Of a DNA stretch of 64,000 nt, positions 9,124-17,516 are shown piece after piece. Position 1 is the stretch's first letter, and every line of letters begins with the position of its first letter. The translations under genes and the position numbers were made by a program. The notes beneath the pieces are model-generated. The model saw nothing but the letters and a program-made list of their open reading frames with translations. It made no database searches and was not told the DNA's origin. The stretch covers positions 1,054,001-1,118,000 of the forward strand of contig NZ_JAFNPF010000001.1 of NCBI RefSeq assembly GCF_026535915.1. Reading direction: 5' to 3'. This DNA is from Snodgrassella sp945267035 (GTDB lineage Bacteria > Pseudomonadota > Gammaproteobacteria > Burkholderiales > Neisseriaceae).

Positions 9124-10085
9124 TGGATGCAGCTCTATTTAATCGATTAATGCTGTCACCAGAGGCTTATAATTTTTTTCAATTCTGTTATCTGCTGGAA
9201 TCTCATAAGATGAATTTGCGGGTGCCGGACTTGGAAAGCGATAGTGACTTGACGATGCAGTTTTGTTCTTGGCCTTACTTAGGTTTTCCTGGCAGCGAAC
9301 TGAAACGATCTTCAGCTGAAACTGTCTATAATTATAAGTTGCCGGTAATTTTTACCACTTTCATGGGGTTAATTGGCACAGATGGAGTAATGCCTAGCTG
9401 GCTCATTGCCGAGGGAGCTGAAAAAAAAGATGGCATGGACAATTTATTGGCATTTCTGGATATTTTTCATCATCGTTTAGTGACTTTGTATTATCAAATA
9501 TGGAAACGCTCTCATTATGAATTTCAATATTGTCAGCATGCCTCTGATCGATTTTCACAAGCTTTATTGACTCTTATTCATGGCTGTCAACACTTGGAAA
9601 TTGATCCGCAATATTATTTAGGGGTAATAAAAAATTTAAATAAAAAAAATAAAAATATTTTTGGTTTAAAAGAAATTGTGCAGTATGTTGTTCCGTCAGC
9701 AAATAAGATTGAAATAAATGAATTTATTGCGGTCAAATATCCTGTTGCAATGACATCGTTGGGAAAGGGCATTACGTTTAATAATGCTGTACTAGGGCGT
9801 TTTTTATATGATGCTAACAGTCGCATAAGAATTTCGCTAACGCTAAGCTGTTATAAGATTCTAAATTTAATGTATAAACATCAGCCAGTACGAGTAATTT
9901 TGAAAACACTGGTGCAAAAATATTTGGGCTTTACGCTAGATGTAGAATTGGTTGCTAAAATTAATGCGGATTTATTGCCTGTAGCTCAGCTTAATAGCTC
10001 GGCACCGCAGCAATTGAGTGCGGGCGTTACTGTTGGTCAGCCAGCAGCAGATACGCAATTTTCGATATTTTTAGGTGAGTTGTGA
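9123..10085 (+). CDS. tssG: T6SS baseplate subunit TssG (VasB/ImpH)
   Basis: Partner of TssF in the baseplate wedge. The 320-residue protein has the family blocks: NFFQFCYLLE near the start, FMGLIGTDGVMPSWL around residue 80 (family GLfGpsGpLP), and FLDIFHHRLVTLYYQIWKR around residue 112 (family FlDlFhHRlisLfYraW). Its ATG overlaps the tssF stop by one base and its own stop overlaps the tssJ ATG by one base, so tssF-tssG-tssJ are translationally coupled. Length is typical. Confidence 0.92.
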   Translation: MDAALFNRLMLSPEAYNFFQFCYLLESHKMNLRVPDLESDSDLTMQFCSWPYLGFPGSELKRSSAETVYNYKLPVIFTTFMGLIGTDGVMPSWLIAEGAEKKDGMDNLLAFLDIFHHRLVTLYYQIWKRSHYEFQYCQHASDRFSQALLTLIHGCQHLEIDPQYYLGVIKNLNKKNKNIFGLKEIVQYVVPSANKIEINEFIAVKYPVAMTSLGKGITFNNAVLGRFLYDANSRIRISLTLSCYKILNLMYKHQPVRVILKTLVQKYLGFTLDVELVAKINADLLPVAQLNSSAPQQLSAGVTVGQPAADTQFSIFLGEL

Positions 10086-10702
10086 TGAATCTCCATCTCT
10101 TGTTGGTTTTAATTGTTTTGACGGGCTTATCAGGTTGTGGATTATTACAACAAGGATATGAAGATGCAGTTAAAGTAGGAAAAGAGTCGGTAAAATTAAA
10201 ACATTATCATTATGATTTTAATGTTGTTTCGGAACAATTTCTAAATCAAACCAATTTATCTGATCACAATACTTTCAGAATGGTCATTTATCAGTTAAGC
10301 AGTGATAATTTGTTTAAACAGGCCAGTTATTATGATCTGCTCACCAATGCAGATTCTGTTTTGAAAGGAGAGCTGGTGAAATCCGACTCTCGTATTATCT
10401 ACCCGTTCGATACACAGAAAATTAAAAATGATTTAGACAATAAAACACGGTATGTTGGATTGGTATTCTTTTTTAATCAACCTGAATCTAATGATAAATC
10501 ATGGAAAATATTGCTACCAGTGAAAGAGTTAAATATATTCAGGAATAATTATATTCTCGTGAATGGTTCGGTAGCACAATTAAAACGTAAAAGAGAAATG
10601 AAGAATTTGATTAAACAACAAAAAGCTGAAAAAAAAGCTACTAAGGAGAAGAAAAAACAAGCTAAGTCTGCGAAGAAAACTGCAGAATCACTGGATGAAT
10701 AA
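10085..10702 (+). CDS. tssJ: T6SS outer-membrane lipoprotein TssJ with Lys-rich tail
   Basis: TssJ anchors the TssM periplasmic domain to the outer membrane. The 205-residue product has a lipoprotein signal peptide with lipobox LSGC (acylated Cys18) and a beta-sandwich-like body of about 150 residues with FRMVIYQL and FKQASYYDLL segments resembling the TssJ loop region. The ATG at 10085 overlaps the tssG stop (TGATG); a GTG three bases earlier is in frame. The last 40 or so residues are unusual: a run dominated by Lys, Glu and Ala (for example KKATKEKKKQAKSAKK). Canonical TssJ lacks such a tail. The call rests on lipobox, size and operon position. Confidence 0.78.
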   Translation: MNLHLLLVLIVLTGLSGCGLLQQGYEDAVKVGKESVKLKHYHYDFNVVSEQFLNQTNLSDHNTFRMVIYQLSSDNLFKQASYYDLLTNADSVLKGELVKSDSRIIYPFDTQKIKNDLDNKTRYVGLVFFFNQPESNDKSWKILLPVKELNIFRNNYILVNGSVAQLKRKREMKNLIKQQKAEKKATKEKKKQAKSAKKTAESLDE

Positions 10703-10874
10703 GTAGATTTTTGATTTATGACCAAGGTCAATAAAATCATCCTAACTTTAATTAATAGATGGTTTTTTGCTGATATATAAATAGACTGCAACAGTTTGTC
10801 TGTCACTTTTTAAATTATTAAAATTTAGAAATTAAAGAATTAAATCAGGATGGTTAATGTATTGTAATGAATAG

Positions 10875-11297
10875 ATGAGCAAAGATATGATGATTAATGC
10901 CTCTTTATTGGAAAAAATTACGCTTAATTTTGCTGGAGATGTTCCATTTGATCATTTGGATGCTAAAGAACGTTATATATATAGTGTGATGAATAACATT
11001 GAACGCATTTTGAATACACGTCGTGGGAGTGTTAAACATATTCCAGATTATGGGCTACCGGATTTGAGCATCATTTATCGTCATTTGCCTTCTAGTTTAT
11101 CTTTATTGCAAAAATTTATTACCATGACTGTTCTAAAATACGAGCCACGCGTTCAAGCATTGCAAATTCAATTAATCGAGAATAAATCCTCTGATTTTAT
11201 TATTGCTTATGAGTTGTTATGTCAATTGAAAGAAGTAGGCTACATCCGCTTTTCAACGACTTTTAATGGAGATGAAGCGGTCAAGGTATTTAGATAA
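10875..11297 (+). CDS. tssE: T6SS baseplate protein TssE (gp25-like)
   Basis: TssE is the phage gp25-like baseplate protein that helps nucleate sheath assembly. The 140-residue product contains the family signature NTRRGSVKHIPDYGLPD at residues 47-63, preceded by the NNIERIL helix that normally carries the paired arginines of the family. Unlike the tightly coupled genes before it, it lies 172 bases after tssJ and ends just before a hairpin terminator, so it may be the last cistron or have its own promoter. No strong ribosome site precedes the ATG; an in-frame ATG four codons later is an alternative. Confidence 0.88.
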   Translation: MSKDMMINASLLEKITLNFAGDVPFDHLDAKERYIYSVMNNIERILNTRRGSVKHIPDYGLPDLSIIYRHLPSSLSLLQKFITMTVLKYEPRVQALQIQLIENKSSDFIIAYELLCQLKEVGYIRFSTTFNGDEAVKVFR

Positions 11298-11333
11298 TGT
11301 AGAGGGAGAATTAAATACTATTTTCATGAAAAA

Positions 11334-11362
11334 ATACAGCCGTTATGGCTGTATATTTTTTT
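11334..11362. terminator. Convergent terminator between tssE and tRNA-Pro
   Basis: Perfect 8-bp stem (ATACAGCC / GGCTGTAT, arms 11334-11341 and 11347-11354, 5-nt loop). A T-run follows on the + strand and an A-run precedes it, so it can terminate both the T6SS operon and the minus-strand tRNA transcript. Confidence 0.85.
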
Positions 11363-11363
11363 A

Positions 11364-11440
11364 TGGTCGGAGTGAAAGGATTCGAACCTTCGACCCCTTG
11401 CACCCCATGCAAGTGCGCTACCAGGCTGCGCCACACTCCG
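11364..11440 (-). tRNA. tRNA-Pro (GGG anticodon)
   Basis: Reads on the minus strand as a complete 77-nt tRNA with encoded CCA. The acceptor stem pairs CGGAGTG with CACTCCG, the D-arm contains GCGCAGCCTGGTAGCGC, the anticodon loop is ATGGGGT (anticodon GGG) closed by a CTTGC/GCAAG stem, and the T-arm contains GGTTCGAATCC. It would decode CCC and CCU. It lies downstream of the MerR-like gene on the same strand. Confidence 0.97.
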
Positions 11441-11475
11441 ACTTTGAAGGGAAATGGATTATAAAAGTAATCTTT

Positions 11476-11802
11476 TTATTTAGCAAGCACATTAGTCAAG
11501 TTGTTGATAACTGACTGAATATGTTGGCTTGTTTCAATGGCATCTATAGCTGGATTACCATACATGTCCCGTTCATTTCGAGTATAGGGATCAATGTTAG
11601 GCGTAAAGCTTTTACTTAATTGGCGGACTTTAATGACATCATTACGGGTGTAATGTTGTCCTCCATAGCCAATGACGATGCCATTGCTGTGTTGCCAATG
11701 GACAAATTGTTCTTCACTGATATCGGCTAAACGACATAATTCCTCTAAGGTAAAATACCGTTTAGCCGGAATGGCTGCTAAGCGATTAGGCTTTGTTTCC
11801 AT
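11476..11802 (-). CDS. MerR-like HTH protein downstream of ihfA
   Basis: A 108-residue protein with a MerR-type helix-turn-helix start: RYFTLEELCRLADISEEQF followed by a wing-like segment (YGGQHYTRNDVIKVRQL). It lacks the long dimerisation coil of full MerR regulators. The ATG at 11802 overlaps the ihfA coding end by 17 bases; an in-frame upstream start is possible. A short MerR-like gene directly after ihfA is a recurrent arrangement in Neisseriaceae (my recollection). Its target is unknown. Confidence 0.75.
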   Translation of the reverse strand: METKPNRLAAIPAKRYFTLEELCRLADISEEQFVHWQHSNGIVIGYGGQHYTRNDVIKVRQLSKSFTPNIDPYTRNERDMYGNPAIDAIETSQHIQSVINNLTNVLAK

Positions 11803-12088
11803 TATAGTGATCAACCATGCCTTTCAATTTTTGTGAAGCGTGGAAGGTAACGACACGTCTGGCAGAAATAGGTACTTCCTCGCCAGTTTTAGGATTACGA
11901 CCAGGGCGTTGTGGTTTGTCACGCAACTGGAAGTTACCAAATCCGGAAATTTTAATGTGTTCGCCACGTTCTAGCGTACCACGAATTTCCTCAAAAAATA
12001 ATTCAACAATTTCTTTGGCATCGTGTTTGCTCATGCCAGCAACTTTTTCTACCAGCATGTCTGCTAGCTCAGCTTTGGTCAATGTCAT
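11786..12088 (-). CDS. ihfA: Integration host factor subunit alpha
   Basis: IHF-alpha pairs with IHF-beta to bend DNA by about 160-180 degrees. The 100-residue product has the HU/IHF fold: MTLTKAELADMLVEK N-terminal helices, KISGFGNFQLRDK, and the DNA-intercalating arm GRNPKTGEEVPISARRV. I started it at the ATG at 12088, the family start, rather than an in-frame ATG nine codons upstream. It is the end of the pheS-pheT-ihfA arrangement known from many Proteobacteria. Confidence 0.96.
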   Translation of the reverse strand: MTLTKAELADMLVEKVAGMSKHDAKEIVELFFEEIRGTLERGEHIKISGFGNFQLRDKPQRPGRNPKTGEEVPISARRVVTFHASQKLKGMVDHYNGNKA

Positions 12089-12190
12089 AAAAAAACTTCT
12101 TTCATTAAAAAACACGGTATTATCTCTAATTTGATTTGTATGTTCAAGTTTTTAATAATACAGATAGGTATATATTTTGTGATTGGTTGG

Positions 12191-14548
12191 CTAACTTCGC
12201 AATTGTGCGCCTATTTTTCCAGCGTTTTCAATTAGTTTAGTAATGATTTCTTCAACCTCTTCATCTTTAAGTGTCTGTTCGATACTTTGTAAAGTAATTC
12301 TGACAGCTAGGCTTTTTTTCCCTTCGTCGACACCTGCTCCACGATAAACATCAAACAATGCTATTTCCTTGATGTCTGGATGCTTGACGTTTCTCAATGT
12401 ATCCAGAAGTTGCTGAGCAGAAGTCTGCTCTGAAACGATAAATGCCAGATCGCGGCGTATAGGCTGGAACTTGGAAACTGGTTGGTAGGAAATTTTGTTT
12501 TTGCTTAATGCAGCAGATAGATCAAGTTCAAATAGTATTGGCGATTGTGGTAAATCATATTTTTGCATCCAGCGTGGGTGCAATTCTCCCAATACGCCAA
12601 TTATATTTTCATTGTGAACAATTTCAGCGGTTCTACCAGGGTGCAAAGCCGGATGCTGTGCAGCACGGAACGTGAGTTGACTGGCACCTAAGAGTGCAAC
12701 AACGTCATTTTTGACATCATAAAAATCGACGTTGCGCAATTTTTGTGCCCATTGTTCCGGTACTGCCGAACCGTAGGCAAGACCGCCAATTTTGTTGGTC
12801 TGTATATATTGCCCATTTTTTTGCTGGAAAACACGAGCAACTTCAAATAACCTAACCCGATTTTGTTTACGATTAAGGTTGTTACGTAGGATTTCAATCA
12901 ATCCACCAAAAAGGGTAGAACGCATCACACTTAATTGGCTGGCTATCGGATTTTTAAGGCGGATTGGCTGTTGGTTACCGGCTAGGTCATGTTCCCATGC
13001 TTCTTCTACGAAGGCATAGCTAACCACTTCCTGATAATCATGGTTGGCGAGTTGATGGTAAATACTGAACAATGGCTTTCTGGATTCAGGTAGGGCAACC
13101 ATGGATAATTTTCCATGGGTTTGATCGTCAGGAATATTTTCATAGCCGTAAACTCGTCCGATTTCTTCAATCAGATCAGCCTCTATCTGAATATCGAAAC
13201 GAAAGCTAGGTGCGGTAGTAATGAATCCATCAGCGCAAGTTTGTGGATTTAAGCCCAGATGTTGCAAGATGGTGTAAATTTGGTTGTCTGGAATGGATAC
13301 ACCCAAAATTTTTTCAACTCTCGCAGAGCGAACTTTAACTTGTTTCATGGCAGGCAAGTTACCTGTAACTTCATTTATTTCACCAACATTGCCATGACAG
13401 ATTTCTTTGATAAGAGCGGTTGCTCTTTCGATCGCTTGATGTTGCAGATTAAAGTCTACACCACGCTCAAAACGGAATGATGAATCTGAACCAAAACCAT
13501 ATTGGCGTGATTTACCGGCAATAATTTCTGGAGTAAACCAAGCGCTTTCAATGATGACATTATGGGTATTGTCATCTACGGCGCTGTTAGAGCCACCCAT
13601 TAAACCAGCGATGCTTAACACTTTTTTGTCATCTGCTACCACTAATGTGTTGCTGGACAAGCTTACGGTTTTATCATTAAGACAAACCAGATTTTCTCCA
13701 TCTTTTGCTCTTCTGACAATGAGGTCTCCAGAAATTTTGTCAGCATCAAATATATGCAGAGGCTGACCAATTTCAAGCATGACATAATTGCCAATATCTA
13801 CGAGTGGGTTAATACTCCGTAATCCGCTACGCTCGAGCCGCTGTTTCAACCAAGCCGGTGTGACAGCCTTGGGGTTGATGTTTTCTATTACTCTGGTTAA
13901 AAACCGACCACAATCTTCAGGCGCCTGCAATTGAACAGGTTTTACGGTATTTGTATCAGCAGGAACTGAGGGTATATCTAAGGCGTTTAGCTTGGTTTGG
14001 GTTAGGGCACCAACTTCGCGGGCAAGACCTTTGATACTCAGACAATCAGCACGGTTTGGGGTGATTTTGAGCGTCAACAGTGAATCATCCAAATCAAGGA
14101 ACTCGCGTATATTTTGACCTATTGGAGCATTATTGGGCAAGATGAGTAAACCATTAACTTCATCGATTAGACCTAGTTCTTTTGCTGAGCAGAGCATGCC
14201 GTTGGATGTCTGACCGCGCATTTTGGTAGGTTTGATTTTGAAATTACCCGGTAATATGGCTCCAGATAAAGCACAAGGAACTTTGATGCCGGCTTGGACA
14301 TTTGGTGCACCGCAAACAATCTGGATTAATTCACCAGTACCTGCATCTACCTGGGTAATATTTAGACGATCTGCGTCGGGATGTTTACTGACAGATTTTA
14401 CTTCTGCTATGACTACACCTGTAAAGGAAGGGGCTGCCAGTTTGGTTTCTTCAACTTCCAATCCGGCCATAGTTAAAGTATGGGCTAGTTGCGCAGATGT
14501 GAGCTGTGGATTAACCCATGTATGTAACCAATGTTGAGAAAATTGCAT
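12191..14548 (-). CDS. pheT: Phenylalanyl-tRNA synthetase beta subunit
   Basis: Beta chain of the alpha2-beta2 enzyme that charges tRNA-Phe. At 785 residues it has the full domain order: N-terminal tRNA-binding EMAP-like domain (residues about 40-150, with FTGVVIAEVKSVSKHPDADR), the B3/B4 editing domain, the B5 domain (about 400-475), the catalytic-like core and the C-terminal FDX-ACB anticodon-binding domain starting at FQPIRRDLAFIV. Start MQFSQHWLHTWV is the family N-terminus. A 297-base gap with a hairpin separates it from pheS on the same strand, so expression of the two may be adjusted there. Confidence 0.97.
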   Translation of the reverse strand: MQFSQHWLHTWVNPQLTSAQLAHTLTMAGLEVEETKLAAPSFTGVVIAEVKSVSKHPDADRLNITQVDAGTGELIQIVCGAPNVQAGIKVPCALSGAILPGNFKIKPTKMRGQTSNGMLCSAKELGLIDEVNGLLILPNNAPIGQNIREFLDLDDSLLTLKITPNRADCLSIKGLAREVGALTQTKLNALDIPSVPADTNTVKPVQLQAPEDCGRFLTRVIENINPKAVTPAWLKQRLERSGLRSINPLVDIGNYVMLEIGQPLHIFDADKISGDLIVRRAKDGENLVCLNDKTVSLSSNTLVVADDKKVLSIAGLMGGSNSAVDDNTHNVIIESAWFTPEIIAGKSRQYGFGSDSSFRFERGVDFNLQHQAIERATALIKEICHGNVGEINEVTGNLPAMKQVKVRSARVEKILGVSIPDNQIYTILQHLGLNPQTCADGFITTAPSFRFDIQIEADLIEEIGRVYGYENIPDDQTHGKLSMVALPESRKPLFSIYHQLANHDYQEVVSYAFVEEAWEHDLAGNQQPIRLKNPIASQLSVMRSTLFGGLIEILRNNLNRKQNRVRLFEVARVFQQKNGQYIQTNKIGGLAYGSAVPEQWAQKLRNVDFYDVKNDVVALLGASQLTFRAAQHPALHPGRTAEIVHNENIIGVLGELHPRWMQKYDLPQSPILFELDLSAALSKNKISYQPVSKFQPIRRDLAFIVSEQTSAQQLLDTLRNVKHPDIKEIALFDVYRGAGVDEGKKSLAVRITLQSIEQTLKDEEVEEIITKLIENAGKIGAQLRS

Positions 14549-14640
14549 AATGCTTCCAATATGAATTCTGTTTCAATTTATGCGCTTAAGTGAGGTTTGG
14601 CAAACCGTTGCTGCATATCATGTGTTTAGTTGTTATGCTG

Positions 14641-14668
14641 AAAAAAAGGTTTAAGATGACCTTTTTTT
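14641..14668. terminator. Hairpin between pheS and pheT
   Basis: 10-bp perfect stem (AAAAAAAGGT 14641-14650 with ACCTTTTTTT 14659-14668, 8-nt loop) in the pheS-pheT gap. The A/T-rich arms mean it could act in either direction as a weak terminator or processing site. It would lower pheT transcription relative to pheS unless pheT has its own promoter. Confidence 0.5.
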
Positions 14669-14845
14669 CTGCTGTATCTCTATGACTGGTTTGTCTCGAT
14701 ACTTAATAAAGCATAATCAATAATTAGGCACGATAAGATTGTCATTCTTATCAGTTTAGCAATACTAATTGGTATAAAAAATTAGGCTAATTATTGAAAT
14801 TTGACTAATTTTTCATTGTACTCGGTAATGAGATGGTCGGTAATA

Positions 14846-15835
14846 TTAGTCTTTAAACTGATTTAAGAAATTCAGATCATTATCAAAAAATAACCGTAAA
14901 TCATTGACTCCGTAGCGCAGCATGGCAAAACGATCCAGCCCTATACCAAAAGCAAAACCTGTATATTTTTCTGGGTCTATGTTGACGTTTTTTAAGACGT
15001 TTGGATGAATCATGCCACAACCACCTACCTCTAACCAGCCATTTTCACCCATGATGTCGATTTCAGCCGATGGTTCGGTAAATGGAAAGAATGATGGTCG
15101 GAAACGGACTTGTAAATCTTCACGTTCAAAAAATCGTCGAATAAAATCGGTAAATACGGCTTTTAGATCTGCCATGGTGACGCCTTCTTCGAGCCACAGA
15201 CCCTCAGCTTGATGGAACATGGGTGAATGAGTTGCATCTGAATCTACTCGATAAACCCGTCCAGGGGCAATAATCCGAATAGGCGGTTCTTTTTTATCCA
15301 ACATATAACGGATTTGAATAGGTGAAGTATGGGTTCGCAGAACGTCACCATTTTCAACATAAAATGTATCCTGCATGGCTCGTGCCGGATGATTTGGAGG
15401 TATATTCAAGGCCTGAAAGTTGTGGAAGTCGTCTTCTATTTCAGGACCATCAGCAACTGTAAAACCCATGCTATGAAATAGTTCAACGATGCGCTGTAGG
15501 GTCAATGTTACGGGATGTAATCCTCCAGTACTTTGTCCACGACCAGGAAGGGTGACATCCAAGGCTTCTGCAGCGAGTTGCTGTTCCAATTTTGCCTCAT
15601 TCAATGCATCCCGTTTGTTGTTATACGCTGTTTGAAACTGATTTTTGCAATCGTTGATGTGCGCGCCGATAGTTTTGCGTTCTTCTGGGGACATTTTACC
15701 CAGTGTTTTTAATAAAGCATTTAATTCACCGGTTTTCCCTAAATAGCGAGCCTTAACTAATTCCAGGCTAGGAAGATCGACAGTTGAATTAATGGCAGCG
15801 ATGCCGTCGGCAACGATGCGATTGGCATTTTCCAT
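14846..15835 (-). CDS. pheS: Phenylalanyl-tRNA synthetase alpha subunit
   Basis: Catalytic alpha chain, 329 residues, typical length. An N-terminal coiled coil (about residues 15-85) precedes the class II core: motif 1 region around GFTVADGPEIEDDFHNFQAL, motif 2 around RVYRVDSDATHSPMFHQ, the FRPSFFPFTEPSAEIDI substrate-binding segment, and motif 3 GFAFGIGLDRFAML near the C-terminus. Start MENANRIVADG fits the family. It is read from the minus strand after rplT with a terminator between them. Confidence 0.97.
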   Translation of the reverse strand: MENANRIVADGIAAINSTVDLPSLELVKARYLGKTGELNALLKTLGKMSPEERKTIGAHINDCKNQFQTAYNNKRDALNEAKLEQQLAAEALDVTLPGRGQSTGGLHPVTLTLQRIVELFHSMGFTVADGPEIEDDFHNFQALNIPPNHPARAMQDTFYVENGDVLRTHTSPIQIRYMLDKKEPPIRIIAPGRVYRVDSDATHSPMFHQAEGLWLEEGVTMADLKAVFTDFIRRFFEREDLQVRFRPSFFPFTEPSAEIDIMGENGWLEVGGCGMIHPNVLKNVNIDPEKYTGFAFGIGLDRFAMLRYGVNDLRLFFDNDLNFLNQFKD

Positions 15836-16053
15836 AACTTAAATTCTTTAGAAAAAAATTCAAACAATAGGATATTACGAGTGATTTGTTTCGCTTTCAT
15901 AGATCAGTATTGATCACGAAGTGAAAACGCTAGGCTGTAATAAGCTATACCGATATTGTTACTAGGGTGTTATTTTAACGTGAAAATTAACTAGTCAACA
16001 ATGCTAAATGGCAGATATTGATTGCTGTTTGCAGATTTTAGGTGAAAATAAAT

Positions 16054-16084
16054 AAAAAAAGGAAACCGAAGTTTCCTTTTTTTT
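16054..16084 (-). terminator. Terminator after rplT
   Basis: GGAAAC / GTTTCC stem (16061-16066 and 16071-16076) with a stable CGAA tetraloop, flanked by A- and T-runs, about 13 bases beyond the rplT stop. On the minus strand it reads as stem then a seven-T run. Likely separates rpmI-rplT from pheS. Confidence 0.85.
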
Positions 16085-16096
16085 AAACATCTGCAC

Positions 16097-16453
16097 TTAG
16101 GCTAAAGCTGCTTTTGCTTGTGCTGCTAATTGAGCGAAAGCGGCTTGATCGAATACAGCCAGATCAGCCAAAACTTTACGGTCAATAACGATGGCTGCTT
16201 TTTTCAAGCCATTCATGAATTTGCTATAAGACAAACCATGTTGACGAGCGGCAGCATTAATACGAACAATCCATAATTGACGGAATTGACGTTTGCGTTG
16301 GCGACGGTCACGATAGGCATATTGACCGGCTTTCATTACCGCCTGTTTGGCGATACGATAGACGTTTTTACGACGACCGCGATAGCCTTTGGCTAACGCT
16401 AAAACTTTTTTATGACGAGCACGAGCGGTAACACCACGTTTTACGCGAGGCAT
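16097..16453 (-). CDS. rplT: 50S ribosomal protein L20
   Basis: L20 binds 23S rRNA and is needed early in 50S assembly. The 118-residue product has the full family pattern (MPRVKRGVTARARHKKVL, GYRGRRKN, then GLSYSKFMNGLKKA) and typical length. It follows rpmI by 12 bases. In Escherichia coli L20 represses its own operon by binding the mRNA; whether that applies here cannot be seen. Confidence 0.98.
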   Translation of the reverse strand: MPRVKRGVTARARHKKVLALAKGYRGRRKNVYRIAKQAVMKAGQYAYRDRRQRKRQFRQLWIVRINAAARQHGLSYSKFMNGLKKAAIVIDRKVLADLAVFDQAAFAQLAAQAKAALA

Positions 16454-16465
16454 AATCTAAACTCC

Positions 16466-16663
16466 TTAAGCGTAGGGTAACATTTTGTGGATGGAAGCCA
16501 TATCGCGTTCATTCACCATTGAGGTGCCACGCAGCTGGCGTTTGTTTTTGGTGGTTTTTTTGGTCAAGATGTGACGCTTGAACGCATGAGCGCGTTTTAC
16601 ACCACCGTTACCCAAAACTTTAAAGCGTTTTTTCGCGCTTGATTTGGTTTTCATTTTCGGCAT
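16466..16663 (-). CDS. rpmI: 50S ribosomal protein L35
   Basis: Basic 65-residue L35: MPKMKTKSSAKKRFKVLGNG start, RAHAFKRHILTKK core. Complete and of standard length. Just upstream on the minus strand is a clear promoter (16786-16814), so rpmI-rplT can be expressed separately from infC. Confidence 0.98.
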   Translation of the reverse strand: MPKMKTKSSAKKRFKVLGNGGVKRAHAFKRHILTKKTTKNKRQLRGTSMVNERDMASIHKMLPYA

Positions 16664-16785
16664 GGGAAAACTCCGTTGTTATTTGATCAGGCGAGGGGTG
16701 ACTGTGACCAGCACTTAAACCCACACACCACGGTTTTTGCCGCTAAAGTAACTTTCATGCATGCGGCTGAGGCACGAAAACGCGT

Positions 16786-16814
16786 ATTATAATCCACCCT
16801 GATTTTGTTGGCAA
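16786..16814 (-). promoter_or_regulatory. Sigma-70 promoter for rpmI-rplT
   Basis: On the minus strand: -35 TTGCCA (16809-16814), 17-base spacer, perfect -10 TATAAT (16786-16791). It lies about 120 bases upstream of the rpmI start, in the 313-base infC-rpmI gap. The long leader could hold an L20-type translational control site. Confidence 0.7.
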
Positions 16815-16919
16815 TATACTTTGTCAATTGCTAATCTTTTATATGGTAAAAGAAGAATTTGCCATAGGAACTTTAAATCATATTGGTGATCAAACGTGTG
16901 TAATAGATAAAAGTAATTA

Positions 16920-16950
16920 AAGCCTTATTCTGAGATGCAAAATAAGGCTT
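16920..16950 (-). terminator. Hairpin after infC
   Basis: 10-bp perfect stem (AAGCCTTATT 16920-16929 with AATAAGGCTT 16941-16950), 26 bases beyond the infC stop. Followed on the minus strand by a T-rich but broken tract, so termination may be partial. Confidence 0.55.
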
Positions 16951-16976
16951 GAATGGGCTAAAAAGCCATACTGCTT

Positions 16977-17495
16977 TTATTTCTTTTTCGGGGCGATAAT
17001 CATCACCATTTGGCGACCTTCCAATTTTGGAAATTGCTCAACGGTTCCTATTTCGATTAGATCGGCCTGAATCCGTTTAAGCAGTTCAGCACCGAGATGC
17101 TGATGCGCCATTTCTCGTCCGCGGAACCTTAAGGTCACTTTAACTTTGTCACCGTCGGTGAGAAAGCGAGTAATGTTGCGCATTTTAATCAGGTAATCGC
17201 CTTGGTCGGTACCCGGTCGGAATTTGATTTCCTTAACTTGTACCTGTTTCTGCTTTTTACGCTGTTCGTCACGCTTTTTGGATTGTTCGTATTTATATTT
17301 ACCAAAATCCATCAGTTTACAAACAGGTGGTTTGGCAGTAGGGGCAATTTCTACCAGATCCACATCGTGTTCTTCAGCCAGCTTCATTGCTTGCTGAGTA
17401 GATACTACACCCAACTGTTCGCCAGTGGGACCAATCAAACGCACTTCTTTAATGGTGATTTCACCGTTGATGCGTGCTTCGCGTTCTTGAGCGAT
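16977..17495 (-). CDS. infC: Translation initiation factor IF-3, AUC start codon
   Basis: IF-3 keeps ribosomal subunits apart and checks start codons. Homology extends upstream of any ATG or GTG start: reading from an ATC at 17493-17495 gives the family N-terminus AQEREARINGEITIKEVRLI. AAGGAG lies 7 bases before that ATC. No ATG, GTG or TTG precedes the homologous region in frame at a proper distance. Non-AUG starts (AUU in Escherichia coli) let IF-3 repress its own translation, so AUC here fits the same control. The product is 172 residues with GRQMVMIIAPKKK at the end. It starts 21 bases after thrS. Confidence 0.93.
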   Translation of the reverse strand: MAQEREARINGEITIKEVRLIGPTGEQLGVVSTQQAMKLAEEHDVDLVEIAPTAKPPVCKLMDFGKYKYEQSKKRDEQRKKQKQVQVKEIKFRPGTDQGDYLIKMRNITRFLTDGDKVKVTLRFRGREMAHQHLGAELLKRIQADLIEIGTVEQFPKLEGRQMVMIIAPKKK

Positions 17496-17516
17496 GGTCG
17501 TACTCCTTAATTTAAG

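Noticed and set aside
15836..16053. Possible attenuator leader peptide before pheS
   Set aside because: I found no short frame with a run of phenylalanine codons followed by alternative hairpins.
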